From: Petrosia ficiformis
Taxonomy: Eukaryota > Porifera > Demospongiae > Haplosclerida > Petrosiidae
Reading direction: 5' to 3'
Assembly: GCA_947044365.1 (NCBI GenBank)
Contig: OX345640.1
Span: 3,460,001-3,524,000 of the forward strand
Length of the DNA: 64,000 nucleotides
Below are positions 46,612 through 57,714 of this stretch, one piece after another. The position numbers were made by a program, and so were the translations under genes. The notes under the pieces are model-generated. The model did no database searches, had not been told where the DNA came from, and saw only the letters and a list, made by a program, of their open reading frames with translations. Positions within the stretch are counted from its first letter, which is position 1. The number at the start of each line of letters is the position of its first letter.

Positions 46612-49600
46612 TTAAGTTGTATTTGGTTTGTCACCAGGTCGCAAAAGCAAATGTTGAATTAACTCTTCTTGTTTTCTGTTTTCCTCATTAATGACAACAG
46701 ATGTATGCCTTCCTGTGTCCAGAACCTCCAAAAATTCGGTGACATTGGTGTCTTCTTTTGAGTATTTTTGGGAATGAAATGCATCTGATTCTCGATCTCT
46801 GTTATACGCCTTCGTCTGACACTTTGTCTGTCGGGAAACATATTCTTTTCCTCTTAATCTGTAAATAATTGGCTCAAACTTTTGATATTTTTCATAAATT
46901 ATGACTCCTACAAACGTGAAGAAGGCCAGTGAGATGGATATACTTATTGTAATCCCTTGTGCTTCATTCGATTGACCGGAAAGTTGTAGAACAAGAAGTA
47001 AAAATTCTAATATTGAAAGATTTAAGAGGTATAATAATTCAACTCTTCTGTTCACATTGCACAAGTAGATTTTTCCACCCAGAACTATTCCAACTAGGGT
47101 AATGCAAATGGCTGAAACAGCAGATGATTTGAACCATTCATTGCTTCCACTGGTATATACATTAGCAACAATGAAATAGACTACTAATCTCAGTATAAGT
47201 AGTAATCCAGTCCAGTATCGATATTTGGGAAGGAATGGACCATCATATGTTTCAAGAAATGGTTTGAATTTGAAGAGTCGTCTCCGAAAAAAGCATACGA
47301 ATTTTTCAAAGCAAGTACCTTCATGTGCTGCAAACGACCATAAAAATGGATACGAGACCATGATGATTGCAAATGGTAAAAGAAGACCTATCAAGACAAA
47401 AGCAGAAAAAATCAGTAAGGGTATATGTTTACTACTAAAATACGCTATGTTTCCATCAAATAGCCAAACAACATGAGCAGTATTGTCTGTTTTGACTACT
47501 CCATAAGTTAAAGAGAGTGTTGAAGCTCTCAACAACTTTGTGAATGAAATTAATACTATCGTTGTCGATACAGAAAGCATATTTATTGGTAGAATTTTTG
47601 ACACTTTTGTCGATTTATTAGCAGCAAAGATTGTAATGCCTAGCAATACAAATAAGTATAGAGGAAAGATAAAATTGAGCCATGACTTAGTGTAGTAATC
47701 AAATCCATCGTAAAAACAGCTTGTGATACCAAAGTCCAAGTTAATCCAGTTTATCAAAATTTGAAATATGAGAAAACTAGGTTTTCGAAGACGAAAGAAT
47801 TCATAATTTGCCAACTTAATAATATTTGCATAGAAGAGCATGGCATTGATTCGTCCAGTATTAACAGTAACATTTAAAATGCTAAGGAATGCAATCAGTA
47901 GTATACCAGCTGCTACAAACAATATCAGGAGTGCCAGATAGGTATTAGAACATTGTAAACACTTTGAAGAGCCTAAGGTGATACTATAGCTTGGTTTACA
48001 TTGACCACACAGTACACCTGAATGCGAGTCAATACATTGAACATCTGCATTGCTAAAGCTCAAGTTATCTATCTTGGATTCTTTACAGTATTCTGGATCG
48101 TTACAATCTCCAACAGCTAAAAATGATCCCTCTGTAGTATTTAGAAATCCAATCCATTGGTTGCTGGCTCTTGCCACAGTGAATGTTTGAATATCACACA
48201 TGATGGCATTTTCTTGTAGTAAGTCTGCACATCCACACGTTTGTGATTCATCAGAGTATGGAAAACCTGTTGGACATGTTTGTAAATTTACCCTCACAAA
48301 AATCTGGAAAAAAAATTGATCTGTTTCTGGTGCCAGAGATATTTCGACAGTTTGATTCTCCATACCCGTTAAAGAGTAAGAGATATTATTACATCCCTTA
48401 TGCACTAACTGCTGATTTAATATTGTATTACTACTGTTTCCGATAATTAATGCATTCACTGTAGCTGGTGTTTGCCCGTCTCCAATACCAGCATCTTCAG
48501 CATTTGACCGAGCCTCAACAGGCACTTGGAATATTTGACCAGGATATGATTTTATGTCATGTATTGAAACCGTGTTGTAATCACACTTGGAAACATTAGA
48601 ACAGAAGCATAATCTATTAGCTTTGCCTGATAAAACAGAACTAGATGTTGTAATATCTTCTAAGAATGTAGCAATTTTACGGAAAGTTAAGGATGAATCA
48701 GATACGTACACACCACCATCAATTAAGCAAGACTCTATATTTCCATAGAGTGCATCTCCAGCACTACCTGCAGTGTTATTAATAAAAACTAATTCCGGAA
48801 GAGGAAGCCTCAAGTCTACTTGATAGAAACAATTATAGGACAACATCACACTGTATATGGCACCACCAAATTCTGAGGCTTTATTACCCACAAAGGTAGT
48901 GAGAGACTTTGACTGTAGGAACACTCGTGAACCTTCTTCTATTCTCAACCCAGCTCCGTCTCTTGCTACATTGTTAATAAATCTGTTTTCTCCACTCAGA
49001 ATCACATTACTCTGGAGTGCATGTATTCCAGACGCAGAATTGTTTCTCCATGAGCAGTTTTCAAATTCTAAATACTGAACCGAGTTGAGCAGGATTACCT
49101 GATGGGAAATAGAGCTGACAAAACTATGTCCATATTGTCTTTCTTTATTGTTTTTGAATGTGCAGTTAGTTACATAAGATTTGAATGGCACATGAAGTAG
49201 TGTGTTACCTATGTTGAAAAATGTAGCAATAGAATCACCACTATTGCTTTCAAAATTTGTATTTCTCCAATGAATTTCTCTTGTATGATCCAAAAACGTT
49301 TTAGCCCACATAGAAACGAAGCCCCCACTAACAAGCGTAGCTTCATTATAAGATATATCACAATTGTCAATGTTCAAAACCTCAACTTGGTATTTTCTAT
49401 CAGTCTGGCATACAGGAGTATAGGAAGAAATAGGAAGGAGACCATAGATATAATAAAAACCTGTAGCAATATCAAAATTCCCTGCAATTTGTACCGGATT
49501 GCCTACAGGATTGGCACCATAATTCATTATGCTATCCCTAACTGTAATGCTAGAGTTATCAACGAAGTCCCACATGGAAATGTACAAATTAGCACCGGTA

Positions 49601-50487
49601 TAAGCTGCATTAAACGTCATTGTACAGTTTGTCATTGTAGCATGAACTCCATATGATGATTGCATCATGTGTAAGCCTATACCACCACCACCTAAAAGAT
49701 GAACATCGTCTCGATCCACAGGAATGATAAAAGGTTGGTATACTAGACCAGAATCTACACCCTCAATGAAAGAAGAATTTGATATGGATAACATATATTG
49801 AAGAGGTTTGCTGGGACAATCTACAAGATCGGTATAAACAATGAGCATATTCCCACCCTTGCAGCGCATTGGTGGACTCACATAACAATCTGGATCTCCT
49901 ATTGTCTCATAGTTATTCTTCTCAAAGTGTACGTTTTCAATGATTGTATCTCCCAATAAATTAAAGCCAAGAAGACCATAACCTTTACTCTTATGCACTT
50001 TTATGTTGATCAATTTGAGATCGATAATATAATTCATGTAAATTCCAAAGCTAAGAGGAGATGAAAAATTAAGAAAGGTCTTACCATACTCCTTGATCTG
50101 AAGCTCTGCTGGTTCCAATTCCATTCCACAGCCAATCAATATTATATCCCGAATGAGTAACGAAGATATATTCATAAATGACAGACCAGCTGATGAATGC
50201 AAGCATTGTATAACTGTCTCCTCTTCTAGCTTTCCTTGGAAGGATAAATATTCCAGATCAACTATAGTCGCTATTTCGTTGAGATAGTGAGTTCCAGGCA
50301 AAAAGTTGAATGTGGAATTGGAAGTCAAGTAGTTTTTATAATATGTGAAGTAGTAAAAGAGTGTATGACATTCATTATCATCACCTGGACACGATTGATT
50401 GCTCACTGATGGTAACACATAATACTGTGCTTGAGAGTACACCAAGTTGGGAGTCAAAATTATGACAATGAGTTGAAGAATGTTCAT
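46612..50487 (-). CDS. Beta-helix ectodomain multi-TM receptor-like protein A
   Basis: Intronless, 1291 aa. Signal peptide 1-18 (MNILQLIVIILTPNLVYS). Glycosylation-rich ectodomain with beta-helix style strands (GGGGIGLHMM, GANLYISMW, FGGAIYSVM) to about residue 730. A Cys-rich linker follows (CPTGFPYSDESQTCGC; SGVLCGQCKPSYSITLGSSK). At least seven TM segments run from about 845 (YLALLILFVAAGILLIAFL). The basic/acidic tail of about 100 residues holds Ser/Thr sites. Nearly identical to receptor B at 52351-56205 as its tandem duplicate; differences are scattered, with a short indel near NYGANPVGN. Both frames remain open, so both are probably functional. Confidence 0.87.
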   Translation of the reverse strand: MNILQLIVIILTPNLVYSQAQYYVLPSVSNQSCPGDDNECHTLFYYFTYYKNYLTSNSTFNFLPGTHYLNEIATIVDLEYLSFQGKLEEETVIQCLHSSAGLSFMNISSLLIRDIILIGCGMELEPAELQIKEYGKTFLNFSSPLSFGIYMNYIIDLKLINIKVHKSKGYGLLGFNLLGDTIIENVHFEKNNYETIGDPDCYVSPPMRCKGGNMLIVYTDLVDCPSKPLQYMLSISNSSFIEGVDSGLVYQPFIIPVDRDDVHLLGGGGIGLHMMQSSYGVHATMTNCTMTFNAAYTGANLYISMWDFVDNSSITVRDSIMNYGANPVGNPVQIAGNFDIATGFYYIYGLLPISSYTPVCQTDRKYQVEVLNIDNCDISYNEATLVSGGFVSMWAKTFLDHTREIHWRNTNFESNSGDSIATFFNIGNTLLHVPFKSYVTNCTFKNNKERQYGHSFVSSISHQVILLNSVQYLEFENCSWRNNSASGIHALQSNVILSGENRFINNVARDGAGLRIEEGSRVFLQSKSLTTFVGNKASEFGGAIYSVMLSYNCFYQVDLRLPLPELVFINNTAGSAGDALYGNIESCLIDGGVYVSDSSLTFRKIATFLEDITTSSSVLSGKANRLCFCSNVSKCDYNTVSIHDIKSYPGQIFQVPVEARSNAEDAGIGDGQTPATVNALIIGNSSNTILNQQLVHKGCNNISYSLTGMENQTVEISLAPETDQFFFQIFVRVNLQTCPTGFPYSDESQTCGCADLLQENAIMCDIQTFTVARASNQWIGFLNTTEGSFLAVGDCNDPEYCKESKIDNLSFSNADVQCIDSHSGVLCGQCKPSYSITLGSSKCLQCSNTYLALLILFVAAGILLIAFLSILNVTVNTGRINAMLFYANIIKLANYEFFRLRKPSFLIFQILINWINLDFGITSCFYDGFDYYTKSWLNFIFPLYLFVLLGITIFAANKSTKVSKILPINMLSVSTTIVLISFTKLLRASTLSLTYGVVKTDNTAHVVWLFDGNIAYFSSKHIPLLIFSAFVLIGLLLPFAIIMVSYPFLWSFAAHEGTCFEKFVCFFRRRLFKFKPFLETYDGPFLPKYRYWTGLLLILRLVVYFIVANVYTSGSNEWFKSSAVSAICITLVGIVLGGKIYLCNVNRRVELLYLLNLSILEFLLLVLQLSGQSNEAQGITISISISLAFFTFVGVIIYEKYQKFEPIIYRLRGKEYVSRQTKCQTKAYNRDRESDAFHSQKYSKEDTNVTEFLEVLDTGRHTSVVINEENRKQEELIQHLLLRPGDKPNTT

Positions 50488-51077
50488 TCTATCAGAAAAA
50501 TGATATAATTATATATATATAATGACTATAATTAAAATAGATCTATATGGTATTGAACTCACTCACTTGTTAACCGAGTTTGTAACTTCTTGATCATCTA
50601 TTCTACTTCCTTGTTAGCATCACAACTCAGCACATGAAAGGTCACAATTAACACATAAAGTCATACTATAATTGGCTCTCCCACAGTGTCATATAAAAAC
50701 TGCTACATCGCTATATCAACTGCAACATGTTTCATTAACAATAGGCATTTCATGTACACAACTTGCAAACACCTGTACATTGGTTCATTGATGAAAAAGT
50801 AGTTGTATAATATATTCCTTTTGTTTCTGAAACATTAGTTATAGAAGTGTTTTAGATAATGTTAGTGTAATGTTATTATTTCTATACTGAATTGTAGCAT
50901 ATTGAATTGTTTCAATATTTATCGTCTGTCATTCACCTAATTGTCCTTACTATATAAATAATATAATCACATGTCATTTTTACTAAGATAGATTTTTGAG
51001 TTGTGAAACTAAAAATGTTACATTATTGAGTAGACCTAGCTGTAATTTATAAACAGGATTTCATCTAGCAATTCAGT
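50488..51077. other. Upstream region of receptor A
   Basis: Non-coding; parallels 56206-57714 upstream of receptor B (for example CATTAGTTATA(G/T)AAGTGTTTTA). It represents the 'empty site' lacking the TIR element found at 56483-57310. No gene seen. Confidence 0.6.
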
Positions 51078-51655
51078 TTAAAAATAATGGGAGGTGAGTA
51101 AACTGTCTTTGTTTTCTTTTGTTCTCATTTTGTTTAGTACCTCAAACAGGTTAATTAGAATAGATTGGGATAAGATGAAATAGAAGAAGAACTGAAGGTG
51201 AAGTGTGGAACTAGTCGGCTGGCTCTTCATCAGTAGCTGGGCTACTGAAGCAAATAGCAACAAAGGAGAATGCTTCTGTAGAAAGAGATTACAAATTAAT
51301 GAAGTTTAATAAGTTTACTGTTTTGCATTCCAAACTTACAGATAATTATGGTAATATTATGCGATAAAGCAACCTCATTGGGTAAGTCTGGAATTGTGTC
51401 TGTATTTCAATACTCATTTAGTGCTTTACCTCTATACTGTACTTCTATAACATTATGAAAACTCTTCTAAATAGTCTATATGTTAATTGCTGAACAAAAC
51501 TTAGTTTCACCTCTGTACACTTAATGAATATTATTATTTTATAATCATTTACTAATTGTATTAGTTTTGAGTCATAATGGTCTATAAGTAACGAAGCTAC
51601 ATCCACTAAGACAGGTGGAGCAAATCCTATTTCACATGCTATCTTCATTAGATCA
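51078..51655 (-). pseudogene. 3' fragment of an AS3MT-like gene (duplicate)
   Basis: Matches exons 6-9 of the intact gene at 57715-61362. Exon 9 relic at about 51078-51280 (ASVAQLLMKSQ, NLFEVLNKM); exon 8 relic at about 51345-51400; exon 7 relic at about 51430-51515 with an internal deletion; part of exon 6 at about 51560-51655 (MKIACEIGFAPPVLVDVA). The fragment begins abruptly in mid-exon 6 at the duplication junction. It has no promoter end or methyltransferase core, so it cannot encode a working enzyme. Confidence 0.85.
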
Positions 51656-52170
51656 TCTCAACTGCTTTTCAATAACTTTGCTAATTGGTTCTAACTGTAT
51701 AGCTTTCAATAAGTCACTCTCTGCAAAATCAAATTCCTTCATTTTAAAGTAAGCCATTCTTCTCCTATAATACACCTTGCTGTTTGAAGTTTCAATATCC
51801 AAAACTTTAGTACACATTTTTAAAACAATCAATTTCATCTGACAAGCAGCCATGTTTAGTAAACATATATCTAGTACTTTTAATTTTTTTATCTTGACAG
51901 AGTCCAATTCCGAAACATCAGGATCGAGGTATTTTAGTGACCTACAGTGCTGAATAGCACTTTAACAGCTCATTTCCCTGCTTCTTGTGGTGTAATACAA
52001 TGTCAATCTTATTTTGTGACCCAAATCCATGAATTGGTAGCGCTCATCACAAAGGAAATCACTTGTATTCTAGCTACACCAACATTGAACATCTTTGTAA
52101 AATGTAAATTCACATTTCTCTCTTTTTTATAATCTGTTTCACTTTTTTGAGACCAGTGCCATGTAGGGAT
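51656..52170 (-). pseudogene. Truncated TPR gene copy (duplicate)
   Basis: Duplicate of the gene at 45677-46468. It loses the last roughly 30 codons at the junction: its reading stops being TPR right after KQLR, where AS3MT exon 6 begins. The TPR region is still recognisable (LLNMAACQMKL, KVYYRRRMAYFKMKEFDFAE), with in-frame losses. The N-terminal FKBP-like part (about 51910-52170) is broken by deletions and frameshifts and has lost its start. A clear pseudogene. Confidence 0.88.
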
Positions 52171-52350
52171 GAATAGTAATTAAATCATAGTTATAGCAGT
52201 TACTATTACAAGAATAATAAAAAACTGTTTCAATAAAAATGGAAGATGTAAGTGTAAAATTTGTTATCACACAACAAATAGACTTCACATTCACACATGA
52301 TGACTATATCTACGTAAGTATATATATAACTACACAATCTAATCATAGTT

Positions 52351-55300
52351 TCAATTTTTATTTGGTTTGTCACTAAGCAAAGGTTGAATTAGCTCTTCTT
52401 GTTTTTGGCTTCCTTCATTAATGACATCAGATGTATTCCTTTCTGTGTCCAGAACCTCCAAAAATGTGGTGGTGTTGGTGTCTTCTTCTGAGTATTTTTG
52501 GGAATAAAATGTATCTGATTCTCGATCTCTGTTATACGCCTTCATCTGACATTTTGTCTGTTGGGAAACGTATTCTTTTCCTCTTAATCTGTAAATAATT
52601 GGCTCAAATAATAGATATTTTTCATAAATTATGACTCCTACAAATGTGAAGAAGGCCAGTGAGATGGATATACTTATTGTAATCCCTTGTGCTTCATTCG
52701 ATTGACCGGAAAGTTGTAGAACAAGAAGTAAAAATTCTAATATTGAGAGATTCAAGAGGTATAGTAATTCAACTCTTCTGTTCACATCACACAAGTAGAT
52801 TTTTCCACCCAGAACTATTCCAACTAGGGTAATGCAAATGGCTGAAACAGCAGATGGCTTAAACCATTCATTGCCTCCACTAGTAAATACATTAGCAACT
52901 ATGAAATAGACTACTAATCTCAGTATAAGTAGTAATCCAGTCCAGTATCGATATTTGGGAAGGAATGGACCATCATATGTTTCAAGAAACGGTTTGAATT
53001 TGAAGAGTCGTCTTCGAAAAAAGCATACGAATTTTTCAAAGCAAGTACCTTCATGTGCTGCAAACGACCATAAAAATGGATACGAGACCATGATGATTGC
53101 AAATGGTAAAAGAAGACCTATCAAGACAAAAGCAGAAAAAATCAGTAAAGGTATATGTTTACTACTAAAATATGCTATGTTTCCATCAAATAGCCAAACA
53201 ACATGAGCAGTATTATCTGTTTTGACTACTCCATAAGTTAAAGGGAGTGTTGAAGCTCTCAACAACTTTGTGAATGAAATTAATACTATCGTTGTCGATA
53301 CAGAAAGCATATTTATTGGTAGATTCTTTGACACTTTTGTCGATTTATTAGCAGCAAAGATTGTAATGCCTAGCAATACAAATAAGTATAGAGGAAAGAT
53401 AAAATTGAGCCATGACTTAGTGTAGTAATCAAATCCATCGTAAAAACAGCTTGTGATACCAAAGTCCAAGTTAATCCAGTTTATCAAAATTTGAAATATG
53501 AGAAAACTAGGTTTTCGAAGACGAAAGAATTCATAATTTGCCAACTTAATAATATTTGCATAGAAGAGCATGGCATTGATTCGTCCAGTATTAACAGTAA
53601 CATTTAAAATGCTAAGGAATGCAATCAGTAGTATACCAGCTGCTACAAACAATATCAGGAGTGCCAGATAGTTATTAGAACATTGTAAACACTTTGAAGA
53701 GCCTAAGGTGATACTATAGCCTGGTTTACATTGACCACACAGTACACCTGAATGTGAGTCAATACATTGAACGTCTGCATTGCTAAAGCTCAAGTTATCT
53801 ATCTTGGATTCTTTACAGTATTCTGGATCACTACAATCTCCAACAGCTAAAAATGATCCCTTTTTAGTATTTAGAAATCCAATCCATTGGTTGCTGGCTC
53901 TTGCCACAGTGAATGTTTGAATATCACACATGATGGCATTTTCTTGTAGTAAGTCTGCACATCCACATGTTTGTGATTCATCAGAGTATGGAAAACCTGT
54001 TGGACATGTTTGTAAATTTACCCTCACAAAAATCTGGAAAAAAAATTGATCTGTTTCTGGTGCCAGAGATATTTCGACAGTTTGATTCTCCATACCCGTT
54101 AAAGAGTAAGAGATATTATTACATCCCTTATGTACTAACTGCTGATTTAATATTGTATTACTACTGTTTCCGATAATTAATGCATTAACTGTAGCTGGTG
54201 TTTGCCCGTCTCCAATACCAGCATCTTCAGCATTTGACCGAGCCTCAACAGGCACTTGGAATATTTGACCAGGATATGATTTTATGTCATGTATTGAAAC
54301 CGTGTTGTAATCACACTTGGAAAAATTAGAACAGAAGCATAATCTATTAGCTTTGCCTGATAAAACAGAACTAGATGTTTTAATATCTTCTAAAAATGTA
54401 GAAATTTTAAGGAAAGTTAAGGATGAATCGAATACATGCACACCATCATCAATTAAGCAAGACTCTATATTTCCATAGAGTGCATCTCCAGCACTACCTG
54501 CAGTGTTGTTAATAAAAACTAATTCAGGAAGAGGAAGCCTCAAGTCTACTTGATAGAAACAATTATAGGACAACATCACACTGTATATAGCACCACCAAA
54601 TTCTGAGGCTTGATTACCCACAAAGGTAGTGAGAGACTTTGACTGTAGGAACACTCGTGAACCTTCTTCTATTTTCAACCCAGCTCCATCTCTTGCTACA
54701 TTGTTAATAAATCTGTTTTCTCCACTCAGAATCACATTACTCTGGAGCGCATGTATTCCAGATGCAGAATTGTTTCTCCACGAGCAGTTTTCAAATTCTA
54801 AATATTGAACTGAGTTGAGCAAGATTACCTGATGGGAAGTGGAGATAAAAGTACGTTCATGTTTTTTTTTTTCATTGTTTTTGAATGTGCAGTTAGTTAC
54901 ATAAGATTTGAATGGCACATGAAGTAGTGTGTTACCTATGTTGACAAATACAGCCATAGAATCACCACTATTGCTTTCAAAATTTGTATTTCTCCAATGA
55001 ATTTCTCTTGTATGATTTAAAAACGTTTTAGCCCACATAAAGACAATGCCCCCACTAACAAGCGTAGCTTCATTATAAGATATATCACAATTTTCAATGT
55101 TCAAAACCTCGACTTGGTATTTTGTATCAGGCTGGCATACGGGAGTATAGGAAGAAATAGGAAGGAGACCATAGATATAATAAAACCCCTTAGCAATACC
55201 TTTAGGATTGGCACCATAATTGGCACCATAATTCATTATGCTATCCCTAACTGTAATGCTAGAGTTATCAACGAAGTCCCACATGGAAATGTACAAATTA

Positions 55301-56205
55301 GCACCGGTATAAGCTGCATTAAATGTCATTGTACAGTTTGTCATTGTAGCATGAACTCCATATGATGATTGCATCATGTGTAAGCCTATACCACCACCAC
55401 CTAAAAGATGAACATCGTCTCGATCCACAGGAATGAAAAAAGGTTGGTATACTAGACCAGAATCTACACCCTCAATGAAAGAAGAATTTGATATGGATAA
55501 CATATATTGAAGAGGTTCGCTGGGACAATCTACAAGATCGGTATAAACAATGAGCATATTCCCACCCTTGCAGCGCATTGGTGGACTCACATAACAATCT
55601 GGATCTCCTATTGTTTCATAGTTATTCTTCTCAAAGTGTACGTTTTCAATGATTGTATCTCCCAATAAATTAAAGCCAAGAAAACCATAACCTTTACTCT
55701 TATGCACTCTTACGTTGATCAATTTGAGATCGATAATATAATTCATGTAAATTCCAAAGCTAAGAGGAGATGAAAAATTAAGAAAGGTCTTACCATACTC
55801 CTTGATCTGAAGCTCTGCTGGTTCCAATTCCATTCCACAGCCAATCAATATTATATCCCGAATGAGTAACGAAGATATATTCATAAATGACAGACCAGCT
55901 GATGAATGCGAGCATTGTATAACTGTCTCCTCTTCTAGCTTTCCTTGGAAGGATAAATATTCCAGATCAACTATAGTCGCTGTTTCGTTGAGATAGTGAG
56001 TTCCAGGCAAAAAGTTGAATGTGGAATTGGAAGTCAAGTAGTTTTTATAGTATGTGAGGTAGTAAAAGAGTGTATGACATTCATTATCATCTCCCGGACA
56101 CACTATTGTTGATTCATTGCTCTCTGATGTTAACACATGATACTGTGCTTGAGAGTACACCAGATTGGGAGTCAAAATTATGACAATGAGTTGAAGAATG
56201 TTCAT
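52351..56205 (-). CDS. Beta-helix ectodomain multi-TM receptor-like protein B
   Basis: Intronless, 1284 aa, tandem duplicate of receptor A with the same signal peptide, beta-helix ectodomain, Cys-rich linker (CGQCKPGYSITLGSSK) and multi-TM part. Most changes are in the ectodomain and tail: an altered segment near NYGANYGANPKG, KKKHERTF in place of RQYGHSF, and a shorter, changed C-terminus (LLSDKPNKN). The membrane part is almost unchanged. That uneven pattern fits a receptor whose outside diversifies while its core is constrained, but conversion between copies could also produce it. Upstream DNA carries a transposon-like insertion not present at receptor A. Confidence 0.87.
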   Translation of the reverse strand: MNILQLIVIILTPNLVYSQAQYHVLTSESNESTIVCPGDDNECHTLFYYLTYYKNYLTSNSTFNFLPGTHYLNETATIVDLEYLSFQGKLEEETVIQCSHSSAGLSFMNISSLLIRDIILIGCGMELEPAELQIKEYGKTFLNFSSPLSFGIYMNYIIDLKLINVRVHKSKGYGFLGFNLLGDTIIENVHFEKNNYETIGDPDCYVSPPMRCKGGNMLIVYTDLVDCPSEPLQYMLSISNSSFIEGVDSGLVYQPFFIPVDRDDVHLLGGGGIGLHMMQSSYGVHATMTNCTMTFNAAYTGANLYISMWDFVDNSSITVRDSIMNYGANYGANPKGIAKGFYYIYGLLPISSYTPVCQPDTKYQVEVLNIENCDISYNEATLVSGGIVFMWAKTFLNHTREIHWRNTNFESNSGDSMAVFVNIGNTLLHVPFKSYVTNCTFKNNEKKKHERTFISTSHQVILLNSVQYLEFENCSWRNNSASGIHALQSNVILSGENRFINNVARDGAGLKIEEGSRVFLQSKSLTTFVGNQASEFGGAIYSVMLSYNCFYQVDLRLPLPELVFINNTAGSAGDALYGNIESCLIDDGVHVFDSSLTFLKISTFLEDIKTSSSVLSGKANRLCFCSNFSKCDYNTVSIHDIKSYPGQIFQVPVEARSNAEDAGIGDGQTPATVNALIIGNSSNTILNQQLVHKGCNNISYSLTGMENQTVEISLAPETDQFFFQIFVRVNLQTCPTGFPYSDESQTCGCADLLQENAIMCDIQTFTVARASNQWIGFLNTKKGSFLAVGDCSDPEYCKESKIDNLSFSNADVQCIDSHSGVLCGQCKPGYSITLGSSKCLQCSNNYLALLILFVAAGILLIAFLSILNVTVNTGRINAMLFYANIIKLANYEFFRLRKPSFLIFQILINWINLDFGITSCFYDGFDYYTKSWLNFIFPLYLFVLLGITIFAANKSTKVSKNLPINMLSVSTTIVLISFTKLLRASTLPLTYGVVKTDNTAHVVWLFDGNIAYFSSKHIPLLIFSAFVLIGLLLPFAIIMVSYPFLWSFAAHEGTCFEKFVCFFRRRLFKFKPFLETYDGPFLPKYRYWTGLLLILRLVVYFIVANVFTSGGNEWFKPSAVSAICITLVGIVLGGKIYLCDVNRRVELLYLLNLSILEFLLLVLQLSGQSNEAQGITISISISLAFFTFVGVIIYEKYLLFEPIIYRLRGKEYVSQQTKCQMKAYNRDRESDTFYSQKYSEEDTNTTTFLEVLDTERNTSDVINEGSQKQEELIQPLLSDKPNKN

Positions 56206-57714
56206 TCTATTGGAAAAATGGAATATAATATATATAATTTATAATTTTATAAATATAATATATAATATATATATATAATTATATAGTTATATATAATTAT
56301 TATTATAATTAAAATAGATCTATATGGTGTTGAACTCACCTACTCAGTAACTGAGTTTGTAACTTCTTGATCATCTATTCTACTTATTTGTTAGCATTAC
56401 ATATAATACAACTCAGCACATGTAAATTTATACATAATCACACATAAAGTTGTACTATACTAAACTCTCTCACAATGTCATACACTACTATATAAAATAA
56501 AATTATAATTTAATTTGTCGTGCACTGCAAAAATGGAATTATTAAAATAACAAATGTATTGGTTAGTACATTTGCAAGAATTTAACAATTAGTTGGTTGT
56601 TTAGGATACATACATCTAACACCATAGCTAAATATAGTAAAATATGTAAAAATATAAGTAACAATTATGATCAATTATCATGCCTAATATCTCATATTAG
56701 ATGCACAAATAAAGTTTGGAAACCTAAAATGATTTAATTATAATACTTGTTCTGCTTCTTTGTACATCTATTAGACAGGATAAGGGGATTGGAATTACAA
56801 TTTGGATTATAGTTACATGCATATCCATTACAACCTACACAACCAATTAATTTACAATTGCCACTATTCTTTATAACTTTACTAACCCAAAAAATTAGTT
56901 ATTTTAACAATTTTAATTTTATATAGATTGTGTATGTTGTTGTGACAGCATGGTGATATACATGTACCTGCCTCGAAAAAAACGCCCAGAGATGCTTTCA
57001 AGTTAAGAAATAAATGCCAGGCATTTATACGAAGAAATACGGTACTTGTAGCAATTATAATCCAATAATTGTTCAATTTCAATTTATTTATCTTATCTAA
57101 TAGAAGATATACAATAAGCAGAATAAATATTTTAATTAAATCCTTGTAGTTTTCCAAACCTTTTTTGTACATCTAATACGAGATATAAACATGATAATTG
57201 ATTATAATAGGTACAAGTATGTTATCATGCAGTCATAACAACCTAATTGAACATCCTTGTACACTACTAACCAAGCCATTTGTTATTTTAACAATTTTAT
57301 TTTTGCAGTGTATAAAAACTGCTACATTGCTATATCAACTGCAACATGTATTAACAATAGACATTTCATGTATATATACAACTTGCAACACATTAACCTG
57401 TACATTGGTTCATTGATGAAAAAGTAGTTGTATAATATATTCCTTTTGTTTCTGAAACATTAGTTATATAAGTGTTTTAACTGTAACATTGTTATTTAGA
57501 TTGTTATTTTTTTGTACTAATAATTGTTTTAATAAACTATTGTGTGGTTCACCTAAAAACAAATATTCTTTTTACTAAGAGAGACTTTGAGTTACCAAAT
57601 TAAATTGTTATATTATTTAGTAGACCTAGCTGTAATTTATAAATGAGGTTTCATCTACCAATTCAGTTTTAAAATAATATTTTTAAAGAAAATAACAATC
57701 ACAAGAGACTGATA
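56206..57714. other. Upstream region of receptor B / downstream of AS3MT
   Basis: Contains AT-rich runs (56220-56310), the TIR element (56483-57310), then sequence collinear with 50690-51077. An open frame at 56882-57172 on the minus strand lies inside the element and looks fortuitous. Confidence 0.6.
56483..57310. mobile_element. Non-autonomous TIR element inserted in unit B
   Basis: Absent from the matching place in unit A, where ATGTCATATAAAAACTGC is uninterrupted. In unit B the same phrase is split as ATGTCATA / TATAAAAACTGC, giving a TA target duplication. The inverted repeats start CACTGCAAAAAT (56523 inward; complement ending at 57310), with about 48 nt of imperfect match through GTTAAAATAACAAATG and TTGGTTAGTA. 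An extra CACTACTATATAAAATAAAA leader from 56483 suggests a terminal duplication or nested element. No transposase frame. Confidence 0.8.

Larger units (their letters stand above)
45764..51655. repeat. Segmental tandem duplication, unit A
   Basis: 5892 nt, matching unit B (51656-58369). It begins inside the TPR gene at TCTCAAC and ends inside exon 6 of an AS3MT copy at TTAGATCA. It carries the 5' most of TPR, receptor A and an AS3MT 3' part, all on the minus strand. Coding parts of the receptor are far more alike than the flanks. Confidence 0.85.

Noticed and set aside
47225..47476. Plus-strand open frames within the receptor A and B genes (also 52955-53206, 49270-49656)
   Set aside because: Antisense shadows of strongly coding minus-strand exons; duplicated only because the receptors are.
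45677..50487. TPR and receptor A as an operon (143-nt gap, same strand)
   Set aside because: No sign of trans-splicing or shared function; the spacing is ordinary for a compact genome.
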